From UBA7239 sp035430165 (lineage in GTDB: Bacteria > Pseudomonadota > Gammaproteobacteria > Pseudomonadales > UBA7239): DNA of 48,807 nucleotides. Of the stretch, positions 8,026 through 17,445 are shown piece by piece. The first letter of the stretch is position 1, and the number at the start of each line of letters is the position of its first letter. The notes beneath the pieces are model-generated. The model searched no databases. It was not told where the DNA came from and saw nothing but the letters and a program-made list of their open reading frames with translations. Location: NCBI GenBank assembly GCA_035430165.1, contig DAOMGE010000020.1:1-48807 (forward strand), written 5' to 3'. The position numbers and the translations under genes were made by a program.

Positions 8026-9942
8026 ATGTACAACCGCTATCCTTTGTGGAAGAACCTTCTGGTTGCCGTGATTCTGGCAATGGGCATCATTTATGCGCTG
8101 CCGAATCTCTATCACCCGGACGCAGCCGTGCAAATTTCCGGTGAGTCGGGTGCTACCAGGATGGACCAGACTGTGCTGGATCAGGCTGTGGCGTCGCTGG
8201 ACAAGGCAGGCATCGGGGTGAAGGCAGCAGAGTTCAACGCGGGTGCGGTACTGATCCGCCTCAACCAGCGTGACCAGCAGCTGGCGGCCAAGGATGTGAT
8301 CGAAAAAGCGATGGGCCTGGATTTTGTGGTGGCACTTAATCTGGCGCCCACCACGCCGCCGTGGCTGATGAGTCTGGGTGCCAAGCCGATGAAACTGGGT
8401 CTTGATCTCGCCGGGGGAGTGCATTTCCTGCTTGAGGTGGATACCTCGGCGATGATCGCCAAGAAAGTGGAAAGCACTGCAGCCGATTTGCGCCGAGCAT
8501 TGCGTGACGCCAACCTCAAGAATCACCAGTGGGCGGTGCGTATTGACGGGCAGTCACTTGTGGCACGGTTTCCCGACGCCGCAGCACGCGAGGAAGCGAT
8601 GTCGGTGATACGCACACAAGCCGGCGACATGATGCGCAAGGAAGAAGAACGCGATGGCCAGTTCCTTGTTACCTTGACGCTGGCAGAACAGACAATACGT
8701 GATCTGGAAACCTATGCGGTCACGCAGAATGTGGTCTCGCTGCGCAATCGCGTCAATGAACTTGGTGTGGCGGAACCACTGGTGCAAAAACAGGGCAGGA
8801 ATCGTATCGTGGTTGAATTGCCTGGCGTACAGGATGCAGCACAGGCGAAGCGTATTATCGGCAAGACAGCCAATCTGGAATTCCGTCTGGTTGCCGATGC
8901 CACTACACCGCCTTCACAGCGTGAGCGCTTCACTTTCCGCAACCAGCCTTCTCGCCAATATGAACTGGAAGAGAGCGTGATTGTGACCGGTGATCAGGTC
9001 ACGGGTGCAACGTCCGCGTTTGATTCGCAGACAGGTTTCCCTCAGGTGAGTATCAATCTCGATAGCAAGGGTGGCGAAAAAATGAATCGCGCCACGCGCA
9101 GCAATATTGGTCGTCCGATGGGCGTGCTGTTTATCGAAAACAAAAGTGAAATGCAGAAACAACGCAAAGCCGATGGCACAGAAGAAATGGTGCGTGTGCG
9201 CAAGACCGAAAGAAGCCTGATCAATGTTGCGACGATCCAGAGTGCGCTGGGCGTACAGTTTCGTATCACTGGCCTCGACAGTGCAGCAGAAGCCTCTGAG
9301 CTGGCGCTATTGCTGAGAGCCGGTGCGCTGGTTGCGCCGATTGATTTCATCGAGGAGCGTACGATTGGTCCATCGCTCGGTGCGGAAAATATCAGTCGCG
9401 GTTTTCATTCGACCCTTTGGGGTTTCGCAGCTATCGCGGTATTCATGATTATTTATTACCACTTGTTTGGCGTGGTGTCGGTGCTTGCCCTTGCATCCAA
9501 CCTCGTGTTGCTGATTGCCTTGCTTGCCGCATTGCAGGCAACACTGACGCTGCCAGGTATTGCGGCTATCGCACTGACGCTCGGTATGGCGATTGATGCC
9601 AACGTCCTGATCAACGAACGTATCCGTGAGGAGTTGCGGGGTGGTGCCAATCCGTCTGCAGCCATCATGGCAGGTTACGAGCGTGCATTCGGTACCATCG
9701 TTGATTCCAACGTCACAACCTTTATTGCCGGACTCATGTTGTTGTTATTCGGGTCTGGTCCAGTACGTGGCTTTGCGGTGGTTCATTGCCTCGGTATTGT
9801 TACATCGATTATTTCGTCGGTCGTGATTTCGCGCGCACTGGTTAACCTGATTTACGGTCGTCGTAAACAATTGGCGGGGCTGTCTATTGGCCAGATCTGG
9901 AAACCCGCTGGCACGACTACTGTTCCCGCCACGCGCGCCTGA
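8026..9942 (+). CDS. secD: Protein translocase subunit SecD
   Basis: SecD partners SecF (and normally YajC) at SecYEG, using proton-motive force to help pull proteins into the periplasm. The ATG at 8026 follows AGGGG and gives 638 residues starting MYNRYPLWKNLLVAVIL, a classic SecD start with the first membrane segment. A large periplasmic region covers residues ~30-450, including LGLDLAGGVHFLLEVD. Five clustered C-terminal membrane segments follow, with the RND-type TLGMAIDANVLINERIREEL motif whose Asp is linked to proton transfer. secF begins 11 bases downstream. An upstream start at 7978 would add 16 atypical residues. Confidence 0.97.
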   Translation: MYNRYPLWKNLLVAVILAMGIIYALPNLYHPDAAVQISGESGATRMDQTVLDQAVASLDKAGIGVKAAEFNAGAVLIRLNQRDQQLAAKDVIEKAMGLDFVVALNLAPTTPPWLMSLGAKPMKLGLDLAGGVHFLLEVDTSAMIAKKVESTAADLRRALRDANLKNHQWAVRIDGQSLVARFPDAAAREEAMSVIRTQAGDMMRKEEERDGQFLVTLTLAEQTIRDLETYAVTQNVVSLRNRVNELGVAEPLVQKQGRNRIVVELPGVQDAAQAKRIIGKTANLEFRLVADATTPPSQRERFTFRNQPSRQYELEESVIVTGDQVTGATSAFDSQTGFPQVSINLDSKGGEKMNRATRSNIGRPMGVLFIENKSEMQKQRKADGTEEMVRVRKTERSLINVATIQSALGVQFRITGLDSAAEASELALLLRAGALVAPIDFIEERTIGPSLGAENISRGFHSTLWGFAAIAVFMIIYYHLFGVVSVLALASNLVLLIALLAALQATLTLPGIAAIALTLGMAIDANVLINERIREELRGGANPSAAIMAGYERAFGTIVDSNVTTFIAGLMLLLFGSGPVRGFAVVHCLGIVTSIISSVVISRALVNLIYGRRKQLAGLSIGQIWKPAGTTTVPATRA

Positions 9943-9953
9943 GGAGAATTGCC

Positions 9954-10904
9954 ATGGAACTTTTCCGTATCAAGAAAGACATTCCCTTCATGCGGCATGC
10001 GCGTGTTTTTAACGTACTGTCGTTGATTGTATTTCTGTTGGCGGTTTTCTTTCTGTTTACGCGTGGCCTGCACCTTTCTGTTGAATTCACTGGCGGTACG
10101 CTGGTTGAGGTTCGCTACCAGGAATCAGCTGATCTCGACAAGATTCGCGATGCGCTGAAAAAAGGTAATTTCGGGGAGTCACTGGTGCAGAATTTTGGCT
10201 CACCACAGGATGTCATGATTCGCGTGCCGTTGTTAGAAGCGGGTGATTCAAGGCGACAGGGTGAACGTGTGATGGAACTGCTGGCGACTGATGCACCTGG
10301 CGGTGTGTTGCAGCGCGTGGAATTTGTTGGTCCACAAGTTGGCAGTGAATTGGTGGAAAAAGGCTTGACGGCACTGGTGCTGGTGATTTTTGGCATCATT
10401 ATCTATCTGTCGATGCGGTTTGAGTGGCGTTTTTCGGTGGCAGCAATTCTTGCCAACTTGCATGATGTGGTAATTATCGTCGGCTTCTTTGCTTTTTTTG
10501 GTTGGGAATTCTCGTTGTCGGTATTGGCTGCTGTGCTGGCGGTGTTGGGTTACTCCGTTAACGAATCGGTGGTGGTATTTGATCGGGTACGGGAAACGTT
10601 CCGTAACCGTCGCGACCTCGAAACAGAACAGGTACTTGATCATGCCATCACCAGCACGATTTCGCGTACTATCATTACTCACGGTTGTACCCAGATGATG
10701 GTGTTGTCGATGCTGGTATTTGGGGGTGAGACGCTGCATTACTTTGCATTGGCGTTGACCATCGGCATCTGCTTCGGTATCTATTCTTCCGTACTGGTTG
10801 CGGCACCATTAGCGCAAATGTTCGGTATCAGTCGCGAACATTTTATCAAGCCGCCACCATCGCAAGAGATGGAAGGTGAGTACATCGAAGCCGATATGTC
10901 GTAA
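9954..10904 (+). CDS. secF: Protein translocase subunit SecF
   Basis: SecF is the shorter partner of SecD in the accessory translocase complex. The product has 316 residues, as usual. An N-terminal membrane segment (VLSLIVFLLAVFFLF) is followed by a periplasmic domain with LSVEFTGGTLVEVRY. Five C-terminal helices carry VLGYSVNESVVVFDRVRE, the SecF signature. GGAG precedes the ATG at 9954. The gene is cotranscribed with secD. A glycoside hydrolase gene starts 11 bases after the stop, so it may read through from this operon. Confidence 0.97.
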   Translation: MELFRIKKDIPFMRHARVFNVLSLIVFLLAVFFLFTRGLHLSVEFTGGTLVEVRYQESADLDKIRDALKKGNFGESLVQNFGSPQDVMIRVPLLEAGDSRRQGERVMELLATDAPGGVLQRVEFVGPQVGSELVEKGLTALVLVIFGIIIYLSMRFEWRFSVAAILANLHDVVIIVGFFAFFGWEFSLSVLAAVLAVLGYSVNESVVVFDRVRETFRNRRDLETEQVLDHAITSTISRTIITHGCTQMMVLSMLVFGGETLHYFALALTIGICFGIYSSVLVAAPLAQMFGISREHFIKPPPSQEMEGEYIEADMS

Positions 10905-10915
10905 GGGGCAGACCT

Positions 10916-13105
10916 TTGTTGTCTGTGCTGTTCATTGGTATCGGTATTGTTGTAATCGGGTCTGCATTCTGGAAGTTTCTAACTGGCCGACTGGATATTG
11001 AGGCATTTGCCGCGCACTGGCCGAAAGGAATGTGTGAAACAGAAGTCTCGCATGCAGTAACTGTCTTGCTTGAAAAAATGACATTGCGTGAAAAAATTGC
11101 GCAGATGTCTGGTGATGGCGGTTACGCCGTTCTGCTCAAGCTTGGTGTGTATGTCCTGTTGTTAAAGCGTTTCCCGAATATTTATTCGGGATATAACTCC
11201 CGTCTTTCTATTCCTCCGCTCTCTTTTACTGATGGCCCGCGTGGTGTCGTCATAGGGCATGCCACCTGTTTTCCGGTGGCCATGTCGCGCGGTGCCAGTT
11301 GGGATCCGGCGCTTGAGCGTCGTGTCGGTGTTGCGATCGGCCGTGAGGCGCGTGCCAGTGGTGCCAATTATTTCGCAGGCCTCTGCGTCAATCTATTGCG
11401 ACATCCTGCCTGGGGTCGGGCACAAGAAACCTATGGTGAAGATAGCACGCATCTGGGCGTGATGGGCGAAGCGCTCATGCGTGGTGTGCAGTCACAGCAT
11501 GTGATGGTGTGTGCCAAGCATTTTGCAGTCAACAGTATCGAGAATTCTCGTTTCTATCTCGACGTAAACGTAGATGAATACACCTTGCATGAAATCTATT
11601 TGCCGCATTTCAAAAGACTGGTCGATGCGGGTGTGGATTCGTTGATGAGTGCCTACAACCAGATCAATGGTGAATACTGCGGGCACAGCGAAAAGCTTTT
11701 GCAGGATATCTTGCGCAAGCAGTGGGGATTCCGTGGTTTTGTTTCATCAGATTGGCTGTGGGGTATTTACGAAACCATCAAGCCTGTGCGTGCAGGTATG
11801 GATATCGAGATGCCGCATGCTGTTTATTACGGGCGACGTTTGTTGAAGGCTGTCAAGCAAGGCGATGTTGCTTTATCCCTTATTGATGACAGCGTGCGAC
11901 GCATCCTCACGGCAAAAATCCGCTGGCTAAGCAACGTGCCGGATGCAAGTAGTGCGGCTGACTTCATTGCTTGTGACGAACATCGGCTGCTTGCCCGGGA
12001 AAGCGCAGAACAGTCGATGGTATTGCTGAAAAATAATGGTGTATTGCCATTGTCACAGACTGAATTGTCGCGCAAGAAAATTGCTGTGATTGGTGAGCTC
12101 GCTGCAGTCGCTTGTCTGGGTGACAAAGGCAGCAGTCGCGTATCACCACCGGATGCGGTCAGTTTTTTACAGGGTATTTGTGACTATGTGGCAGGCAGTC
12201 TTGACGTGGTGTATGCGACGGGTGAGGATCAGGCGAGCGCTGTTGCATTGGCAGCCAGTGTGGACGTGGTGTTGCTGGTTGTTGGTAATCGTGCGGATGA
12301 CGAAGGCGAAAACCTGACGTCGAATCGTAAACCTGTGAAAAATCCGCAAGTGCCACGCGGCGGCGATCGCGCTTCACTGCGACTCCGGCAAGCAGAGGAA
12401 AATCTGGTGGTTGCCATCACTCGTGCGAATCCGGCAACGGTTGTGACGGTCGTTGCGGGAAGTGCGGTGATGATGGATGCATGGCAAGATCATACTGCGG
12501 CGATCCTGTTTGCCGGTTATTCCGGTATGGAGGGTGGGCGTGCATGGGCTCGCGTTGTGTTTGGCGACGCCAATCCATCGGCCAAATTGCCTTTCACTAT
12601 TCCTGCACATGAGGGACAGTTACCCGTTTTTGATCGATGGTCGCCGGTTGCGCATTACGATTATTTTCATGGCTATGGCTTGCTGGATCGTATAGGTGAA
12701 CAGCCGGCGTTTCCTTTCGGTTTCGGTCTGTCTTATACGCAGTTCGCATTGGGTGTGCCAATGCTGGAGTGCGGTCGAGTTGACTTTACGGCGGCGGTGT
12801 CGTTGCGGATTGATGTTGCAAATTGCGGTTTGCATGATGGCGCGGAAGTATTGCAATGTTATGCCGGTTCTGTCGATCAGGCAGGTTTGCTGGCATGGAG
12901 AAAAAAACTGTGCGGCTTCAGGAAGATCTGGCTGCGAGCTGGTGAAAAGACAGAAGTCAACCTTGTCATTCCAGTGAGTGAGCTGGCTCGACGTTACAGT
13001 GTCGAGACAAAAATCTGGCAGGTGAAAAAAGGCGAGTATGTACTCTGGATTGGTACATCATCACGAGAAAGTGATTTGCAGCAGATCCGTTTCACAGTGA
13101 TATAA
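10916..13105 (+). CDS. Glycoside hydrolase family 3 beta-glycosidase, membrane-anchored
   Basis: The frame opens with TTG at 10916, preceded by AAGGGG, and encodes 729 residues. Residues ~2-22 form one hydrophobic segment without a clear cleavage site, so the enzyme is probably anchored facing the periplasm. The GH3 N-terminal barrel contains TDGPRG, WGRAQETYGED, CAKHFAVNS and GFVSSDWLWG, in which the SDW aspartate is the expected nucleophile. The alpha/beta sandwich domain follows (residues ~365-590, with MEGGRAWARVVFGDANPSAKLPFT). A fibronectin III-like C-terminal domain completes the usual three-domain beta-glucosidase layout. The substrate is unknown. Its position directly behind secF is unusual. 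NagZ is unlikely because it lacks the C-terminal domains. Confidence 0.87.
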   Translation: MLSVLFIGIGIVVIGSAFWKFLTGRLDIEAFAAHWPKGMCETEVSHAVTVLLEKMTLREKIAQMSGDGGYAVLLKLGVYVLLLKRFPNIYSGYNSRLSIPPLSFTDGPRGVVIGHATCFPVAMSRGASWDPALERRVGVAIGREARASGANYFAGLCVNLLRHPAWGRAQETYGEDSTHLGVMGEALMRGVQSQHVMVCAKHFAVNSIENSRFYLDVNVDEYTLHEIYLPHFKRLVDAGVDSLMSAYNQINGEYCGHSEKLLQDILRKQWGFRGFVSSDWLWGIYETIKPVRAGMDIEMPHAVYYGRRLLKAVKQGDVALSLIDDSVRRILTAKIRWLSNVPDASSAADFIACDEHRLLARESAEQSMVLLKNNGVLPLSQTELSRKKIAVIGELAAVACLGDKGSSRVSPPDAVSFLQGICDYVAGSLDVVYATGEDQASAVALAASVDVVLLVVGNRADDEGENLTSNRKPVKNPQVPRGGDRASLRLRQAEENLVVAITRANPATVVTVVAGSAVMMDAWQDHTAAILFAGYSGMEGGRAWARVVFGDANPSAKLPFTIPAHEGQLPVFDRWSPVAHYDYFHGYGLLDRIGEQPAFPFGFGLSYTQFALGVPMLECGRVDFTAAVSLRIDVANCGLHDGAEVLQCYAGSVDQAGLLAWRKKLCGFRKIWLRAGEKTEVNLVIPVSELARRYSVETKIWQVKKGEYVLWIGTSSRESDLQQIRFTVI

Positions 13106-13143
13106 AACAGATTTGCTGCAGGCTGAAATGGATATTTTTTTCT

Positions 13144-14358
13144 TCAGGATATTTTCTGGAATACGAGTGTCGCGTTGGTGCCGCCAAAACCAAAGCTGTT
13201 GGACATGACGCGCTGTAAATCCACATTGTCGATACACTCGCGCACAATCGGCATGCCTTCAGCTTCTGCATCAAGCGTGTCGATATTGGCAGATGCTGCG
13301 ATGAAATTATGCTGTTGCATCAGCAATGAGTAGATCGCTTCCTGTACGCCTGCTGCACCGAGTGAATGGCCTGACAAGGATTTGGTCGAGCTGATCCGGG
13401 GAATATTGCTGCCGAAGGCTGACTTGACGGCTTTGAGTTCGGCGAGATCCCCGACTGGCGTACTGGTGCCGTGGGCATTGATGTAGTCGATGCTGCCGTT
13501 GACGGTAGAAAGTGCCAGCTGCATGCAGCGTGTGGCACCTTCGCCAGATGGCGCTACCATGTCGTAGCCGTCTGACGTTGCCCCGTAGCCGACCAGTTCG
13601 GCATAAATTTTTGCACCACGTGCCTGCGCGTGCTCGAGTGACTCCAGCACCATGCAGCCGCCGCCGCCAGCGATGACAAAGCCGTCACGTTTTGCATCAT
13701 AGGCGCGAGATGCTTTTGTCGGGGTTTCGTTGTACTGGGTAGAAAGTGCTCCCATGGCATCGAACAGGCAAGACAGGGTCCAGTGCTCTTCTTCGCCGCC
13801 ACCGGCAAACACCACATCCTGTTTACCAAGCTGGATCTGTTCCATGGCATTGCCAATACAGTGTGCGCTGGTGGCGCAAGCTGATGAAATTGAATAGTTC
13901 ACGCCCTTGATCTGGAATGGCGTCGCCAGACAGGCTGACACGGTAGAACCCATTGTCTGTGTGACTCGGTAAGGGCCCACCCGCTTCAGGCCTTTTTGTC
14001 GCAGGATGTCTGCTGCTTCCACCTGGTTTGAAGAGGATGCGCCACCCGACCCGACGATAATGCCGGTGCGTGGATTGGATATTTCATGTGGTTCCAAGCC
14101 GGCGTCAGCGATAGCCTGCTGCATCGACAAGTATGCGAAAGCAGCAGCATCGCCCATGAAGCGCAGGACTTTGCGGTCAATCAGTTCGCTCAGGTTGAGC
14201 TGGATGGAGCCTGACACATGGCTACGGAATCCCATGTCACGGTAAGTTTCGTTGAGTCGAATGCCAGAACGGCCTTCGCGCAGCGATTGAGTAACGTCAT
14301 TGGCATTATTGCCCAGGCAGGAAATGATACCGATACCGGTGACGACGACTCGTCTCAT
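13144..14358 (-). CDS. fabB: Beta-ketoacyl-ACP synthase I FabB
   Basis: FabB elongates acyl-ACP by condensation with malonyl-ACP and is essential for extending the cis-3-decenoyl-ACP made by FabA. The start ATG at 14358, after GAGG, gives 404 residues beginning MRRVVVTGIGIISCLG; upstream in-frame codons only add an atypical leader. The Cys-His-His triad is visible in SSACATSAHC, NAHGTSTPVGD and SLSGHSLGAAG. The end NSFGFGGTNATLVF is typical. It follows fabA by 132 bases on the same strand. The pairing defines the anaerobic unsaturated fatty acid pathway. Confidence 0.96.
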   Translation of the reverse strand: MRRVVVTGIGIISCLGNNANDVTQSLREGRSGIRLNETYRDMGFRSHVSGSIQLNLSELIDRKVLRFMGDAAAFAYLSMQQAIADAGLEPHEISNPRTGIIVGSGGASSSNQVEAADILRQKGLKRVGPYRVTQTMGSTVSACLATPFQIKGVNYSISSACATSAHCIGNAMEQIQLGKQDVVFAGGGEEEHWTLSCLFDAMGALSTQYNETPTKASRAYDAKRDGFVIAGGGGCMVLESLEHAQARGAKIYAELVGYGATSDGYDMVAPSGEGATRCMQLALSTVNGSIDYINAHGTSTPVGDLAELKAVKSAFGSNIPRISSTKSLSGHSLGAAGVQEAIYSLLMQQHNFIAASANIDTLDAEAEGMPIVRECIDNVDLQRVMSNSFGFGGTNATLVFQKIS

Positions 14359-14490
14359 GCAAACCTCGTTAGTCTGGAAAACTCGACGGTTTCCATTATG
14401 CCACATAGATATTGTCGATAGCGCCGGCGATCTGTGCCCACACGCTACGCAGTTTTTTCGATGGTGGTTTCAGGATAATTACGTGACCGG

Positions 14491-15006
14491 TCAGAAATTC
14501 TCGGTGCTGGTAAAAAGACCAACTTTCAGTTCCTTGGCGTGATAGATCTCTTTACCGTCCACTGACATGATGCCATCTGCGATGCCCATGATGAGCTTTC
14601 TTTCTATAACGCGGCTCAAGTGAATATGGTATTTGACGGTTTTTGCTGAAGGCAGAACCTGCCCCGAGAATTTTACCTCGCCAGCGCCCAGTGCGCGTCC
14701 ACGTCCCGGATTGCCTTTCCAGCCCAGATAAAAGCCAACCAGCTGCCACATGGCATCCAACCCCAGACACCCCGGCATAACAGGGTCTGAGATGAAATGG
14801 CAATCGAAGAACCACAGGGTCGGCTTGATATCCAGCTCGGCAATGATTTCTCCCTTGCCGTACTGGCCACCGGTTTCGGAAATGTGAGTGATGCGGTCAA
14901 GCATCAGCATGTTGGGAACAGGCAGTCTTGCATTGCCGGGGCCGAACAGTTCACCGCGCCCGCAGGCCAGTAACTCGTCATAGGTAAAGGAACTTTGTCT
15001 GGCCAT
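14491..15006 (-). CDS. fabA: 3-hydroxydecanoyl-ACP dehydratase/isomerase FabA
   Basis: FabA dehydrates 3-hydroxydecanoyl-ACP and isomerises the product to cis-3-decenoyl-ACP, the branch point to unsaturated fatty acids. From the ATG at 15006 the product has 171 residues, against 172 in E. coli. His70 (in FFDCHFISDP) and Asp84 (in GLDAMWQ) fall at the exact catalytic positions. LLACGRGELFG and MPGCLGLDAMWQLVGFYLGW are near-invariant family segments. The 50 codons upstream of this ATG are open but unlike FabA. A promoter and an 11-bp tandem repeat lie just upstream, so fabA-fabB is probably regulated as one unit. Confidence 0.97.
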   Translation of the reverse strand: MARQSSFTYDELLACGRGELFGPGNARLPVPNMLMLDRITHISETGGQYGKGEIIAELDIKPTLWFFDCHFISDPVMPGCLGLDAMWQLVGFYLGWKGNPGRGRALGAGEVKFSGQVLPSAKTVKYHIHLSRVIERKLIMGIADGIMSVDGKEIYHAKELKVGLFTSTENF

Positions 15007-15041
15007 ATTGGTCTTTTTAGCCCCAGCTTCAAAAGCCCGTA

Positions 15042-15069
15042 ATTCTAACGGCTGGCAGTCACTTGTCCA
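15042..15069 (-). promoter_or_regulatory. Promoter of fabA-fabB
   Basis: On the minus strand TGGACA (15069-15064) is separated by 16 bases from TAGAAT (15047-15042), both one mismatch from the sigma-70 consensus. The hexamers lie 36-63 bases before the fabA ATG. No competing promoter is evident in the interval. Confidence 0.6.
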
Positions 15070-15074
15070 GAAAA

Positions 15075-15096
15075 AATGTGCTGCCAATGTGCTGCC
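15075..15096. repeat. 11-bp perfect tandem direct repeat upstream of fabA
   Basis: AATGTGCTGCC occurs twice head-to-tail (15075-15085 and 15086-15096). The repeat begins 6 bases upstream of the fabA -35 box. The unit is one helical turn long, so both copies face the same side of DNA. That geometry suits a transcription factor, but which one is unknown. Confidence 0.85.
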
Positions 15097-15116
15097 AGTC
15101 GCTTGATTTGCGTCGA

Positions 15117-15144
15117 TTGTAGGCGTGCCAGAATGCTGTATCCT
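15117..15144 (+). promoter_or_regulatory. Weak promoter candidate for galU
   Basis: TTGTAG (15117-15122) and TATCCT (15139-15144) are 16 bases apart and point toward galU, 88 bases upstream of its ATG. The match is modest. The divergent fabA promoter is nearby, so the two units share this intergenic control region. Confidence 0.35.
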
Positions 15145-15231
15145 AGCCAACCGCAAAGCCCGGCTTTAGCCGATGATTCGGCTTGGCAATATGCAAAATA
15201 AAGCTACCCAGACCCTATGACAGGATTTTCC

Positions 15232-16071
15232 ATGATTAATCAATGTTTGTTCCCGGTTGCCGGTTACGGCACGCGCTTTTTGCCTGCTACCAAGTCCATG
15301 CCCAAGGAAATGTTGCCTGTCGTCAACAAGCCGCTGGTGCAGTATGGGGTGGAAGAAGCGCTGGATGCAGGACTCAATGAAATCTGTTTTGTGACAGGCA
15401 GGGGAAAGCGTGCGATTGAAGATCATTTCGACCTCAACTACGAACTTGAACACCAGATTGCCGGTACTGGCAAAGAAAAATATCTCGAAAGTATTCGCCA
15501 TGTGATGGACAACTGTTCGTTTTCTTTCACCAGGCAAAGAGAGATGAAAGGGTTGGGTCATGCCATTCTCACAGGTCGTCGCCTCGTTGGTGACCAGGCA
15601 TTCGGTGTTATTCTCTCCGATGATTTGTGCATGCCGCCAGAAGGTGGTGCGGGCGTGATGGCGCAAATGGTCAAGTTGTACAAACAGTTTCGCTGCAGCA
15701 TTGTCGCCATTCAGGAAGTCGATGGTGAAGATATAGAGAAATTTGGTGTTATTGATGGTGAAAAACTGAAAGAAGGTATTTACCGTGTTTCTAACATGGT
15801 GGAAAAACCTAAGCTGGCGGAGGCGCCAAGCAATATGGCCATCATCGGTCGTTATATCCTGACGCCGGATATCTTTGACATCCTGGAAAAAACTCCGCCG
15901 GGTAAAGGTGGTGAAATCCAGTTGACGGATGCACTGTTGCAGCAGGCTCAAGAGGGAGCTGTGCTGGCATACCGTTTTAAAGGTACGCGTTACGACTGTG
16001 GCAGTGTGGAAGGCTATATCGACGCTACAAAATACGTTTATGAAAATATTTACCGTACCCCTAAAGCGTGA
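15232..16071 (+). CDS. galU: UTP-glucose-1-phosphate uridylyltransferase GalU
   Basis: GalU makes UDP-glucose from glucose-1-phosphate and UTP for lipopolysaccharide, capsule and osmoprotectant synthesis. The ATG at 15232, with AGGA just before it, gives 279 residues starting MINQCLFPVAGYGTRFLPATK, matching the Pseudomonas-type enzyme. An ATG at 15217 adds five residues. The nucleotide-binding GYGTRFLPATKSMPKEMLP loop, VEKP and GSVEGYIDA are conserved. The phosphomannomutase gene follows 18 bases later, so the two form a nucleotide-sugar operon. Confidence 0.95.
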   Translation: MINQCLFPVAGYGTRFLPATKSMPKEMLPVVNKPLVQYGVEEALDAGLNEICFVTGRGKRAIEDHFDLNYELEHQIAGTGKEKYLESIRHVMDNCSFSFTRQREMKGLGHAILTGRRLVGDQAFGVILSDDLCMPPEGGAGVMAQMVKLYKQFRCSIVAIQEVDGEDIEKFGVIDGEKLKEGIYRVSNMVEKPKLAEAPSNMAIIGRYILTPDIFDILEKTPPGKGGEIQLTDALLQQAQEGAVLAYRFKGTRYDCGSVEGYIDATKYVYENIYRTPKA

Positions 16072-16089
16072 TTGAGCGGACGCCCCAGC

Positions 16090-17445
16090 ATGAGCCAGAT
16101 TAAAATAGATTGCTTCAAGGCCTACGATGTACGCGGTCGAGTGCCAGATCAACTGAATGAGGATGTTGCGTATCGCATTGGTCGCGCCTTTGCGCAGTTC
16201 CTGGGTGCGAAAACTGTTGTGGTCGGGCATGACATACGCCTGTCCAGTCCGCAATTATCCGCTGCACTTGTGCGGGGGTTGCGCGAACAGGGTGCCGATG
16301 TCATTGATATCGGTTTGTGCGGTACTGAAGAAGTTTATTTTGCGACATTTCATCTCGGGGTGGATGGTGGTATTGCTGTAACGGCCAGTCATAATCCAAG
16401 TGATTACAACGGTATGAAGTTTGTGCGTGAGGGTTCCCGCCCGATCAGTGGTGATACGGGCCTGAAGGACATCCAGATACTTGCAGAAAATGGCATCTTT
16501 ACAGCGCCTGCGGAGCAAGGGAGTTACAGGACACAGGATACACGCGCTGCTTATGTTGACCATCTATTGGGATATATTGATCGCAATGCACTGAAGCCAC
16601 TCAAGCTGGTGGTGAATGCAGGCAATGGCGGTGCGGGTCTGGTTATCGATCAGCTCGAAAAACATTTGCCATTCCAGATGATCAAGATCCATCATGAACC
16701 GGACGGTACGTTTCCCCATGGTGTACCCAACCCGCTTCTCGAAGAAAATCGCGCGCCGACAATCGACGCGCTGAAAAAAAATGGTGCTGATATCGGAATT
16801 GCCTGGGATGGTGATTTTGATCGTTGTTTTTTCTTTGATGAGAAAGGTGGTTTTGTCGAAGGCTACTATGTTGTCGGTTTGTTGGCTGAAGTGTTTTTGT
16901 TGAAGAACAAGGGGGCGGCGATTGTGCATGACCCCCGCCTGACATGGAATACCATCGCCGTTTGTGATGAGTTTGGTGGTCGCGCAGTACAAAGCAAGAC
17001 TGGCCATGCGTTTATCAAGGAGCGTATGCGCAAGGAAGATGCTGTGTATGGTGGTGAGATGAGCGCCCACCATTATTTCCGTGATTTTGCCTATTGCGAT
17101 TCAGGCATGATCCCGTGGTTACTTGTGGCTGAACTGGTGTGTCGCGGCGGCAAGACGTTGTCACAGCTGGTAGAGGAGCGCACGCATGCGTATCCGGTTA
17201 GCGGTGAAATCAATCGCACGATTGCCGATCCCGGCGCAGCAATTGCCAAGGTGAGGGCGCACTACATTGCGGATGCTATCGCCGAAGACAATACCGACGG
17301 TTTGAGTCTGGAATTTCCGGATTGGCGTTTCAATGTGCGTATGTCCAATACAGAGCCTGTTGTGCGTCTCAACGTCGAGACGCGCGCGGATGCGGCCTTG
17401 ATGGAACGTCGTCGTGACGAGCTGCTGGCGTTGCTGGACGGCTGA
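16090..17445 (+). CDS. cpsG: Phosphomannomutase, CpsG/ManB type
   Basis: The enzyme interconverts mannose-6-phosphate and mannose-1-phosphate toward GDP-mannose, and relatives may also act on glucose phosphates. The ATG at 16090 gives 451 residues against ~456 for E. coli CpsG, with similarity visible along the whole length. The phosphoserine loop is TASHNPSDYNGMK, the metal-binding loop is DGDFDRCF, the sugar-specificity loop is GGEMSAHHYFRDFAYCDSGM, and the phosphate-binding loop is MSNTEPVVRLN. It shares an operon with galU. The alternative name AlgC-like PMM/PGM is possible, but CpsG fits better. Confidence 0.93.
   Translation: MSQIKIDCFKAYDVRGRVPDQLNEDVAYRIGRAFAQFLGAKTVVVGHDIRLSSPQLSAALVRGLREQGADVIDIGLCGTEEVYFATFHLGVDGGIAVTASHNPSDYNGMKFVREGSRPISGDTGLKDIQILAENGIFTAPAEQGSYRTQDTRAAYVDHLLGYIDRNALKPLKLVVNAGNGGAGLVIDQLEKHLPFQMIKIHHEPDGTFPHGVPNPLLEENRAPTIDALKKNGADIGIAWDGDFDRCFFFDEKGGFVEGYYVVGLLAEVFLLKNKGAAIVHDPRLTWNTIAVCDEFGGRAVQSKTGHAFIKERMRKEDAVYGGEMSAHHYFRDFAYCDSGMIPWLLVAELVCRGGKTLSQLVEERTHAYPVSGEINRTIADPGAAIAKVRAHYIADAIAEDNTDGLSLEFPDWRFNVRMSNTEPVVRLNVETRADAALMERRRDELLALLDG

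Noticed and set aside
15166..16254. 362-codon minus-strand frame over galU
   Set aside because: It lies wholly opposite galU and the start of cpsG, has no recognisable domain, and would overlap two well-identified genes.
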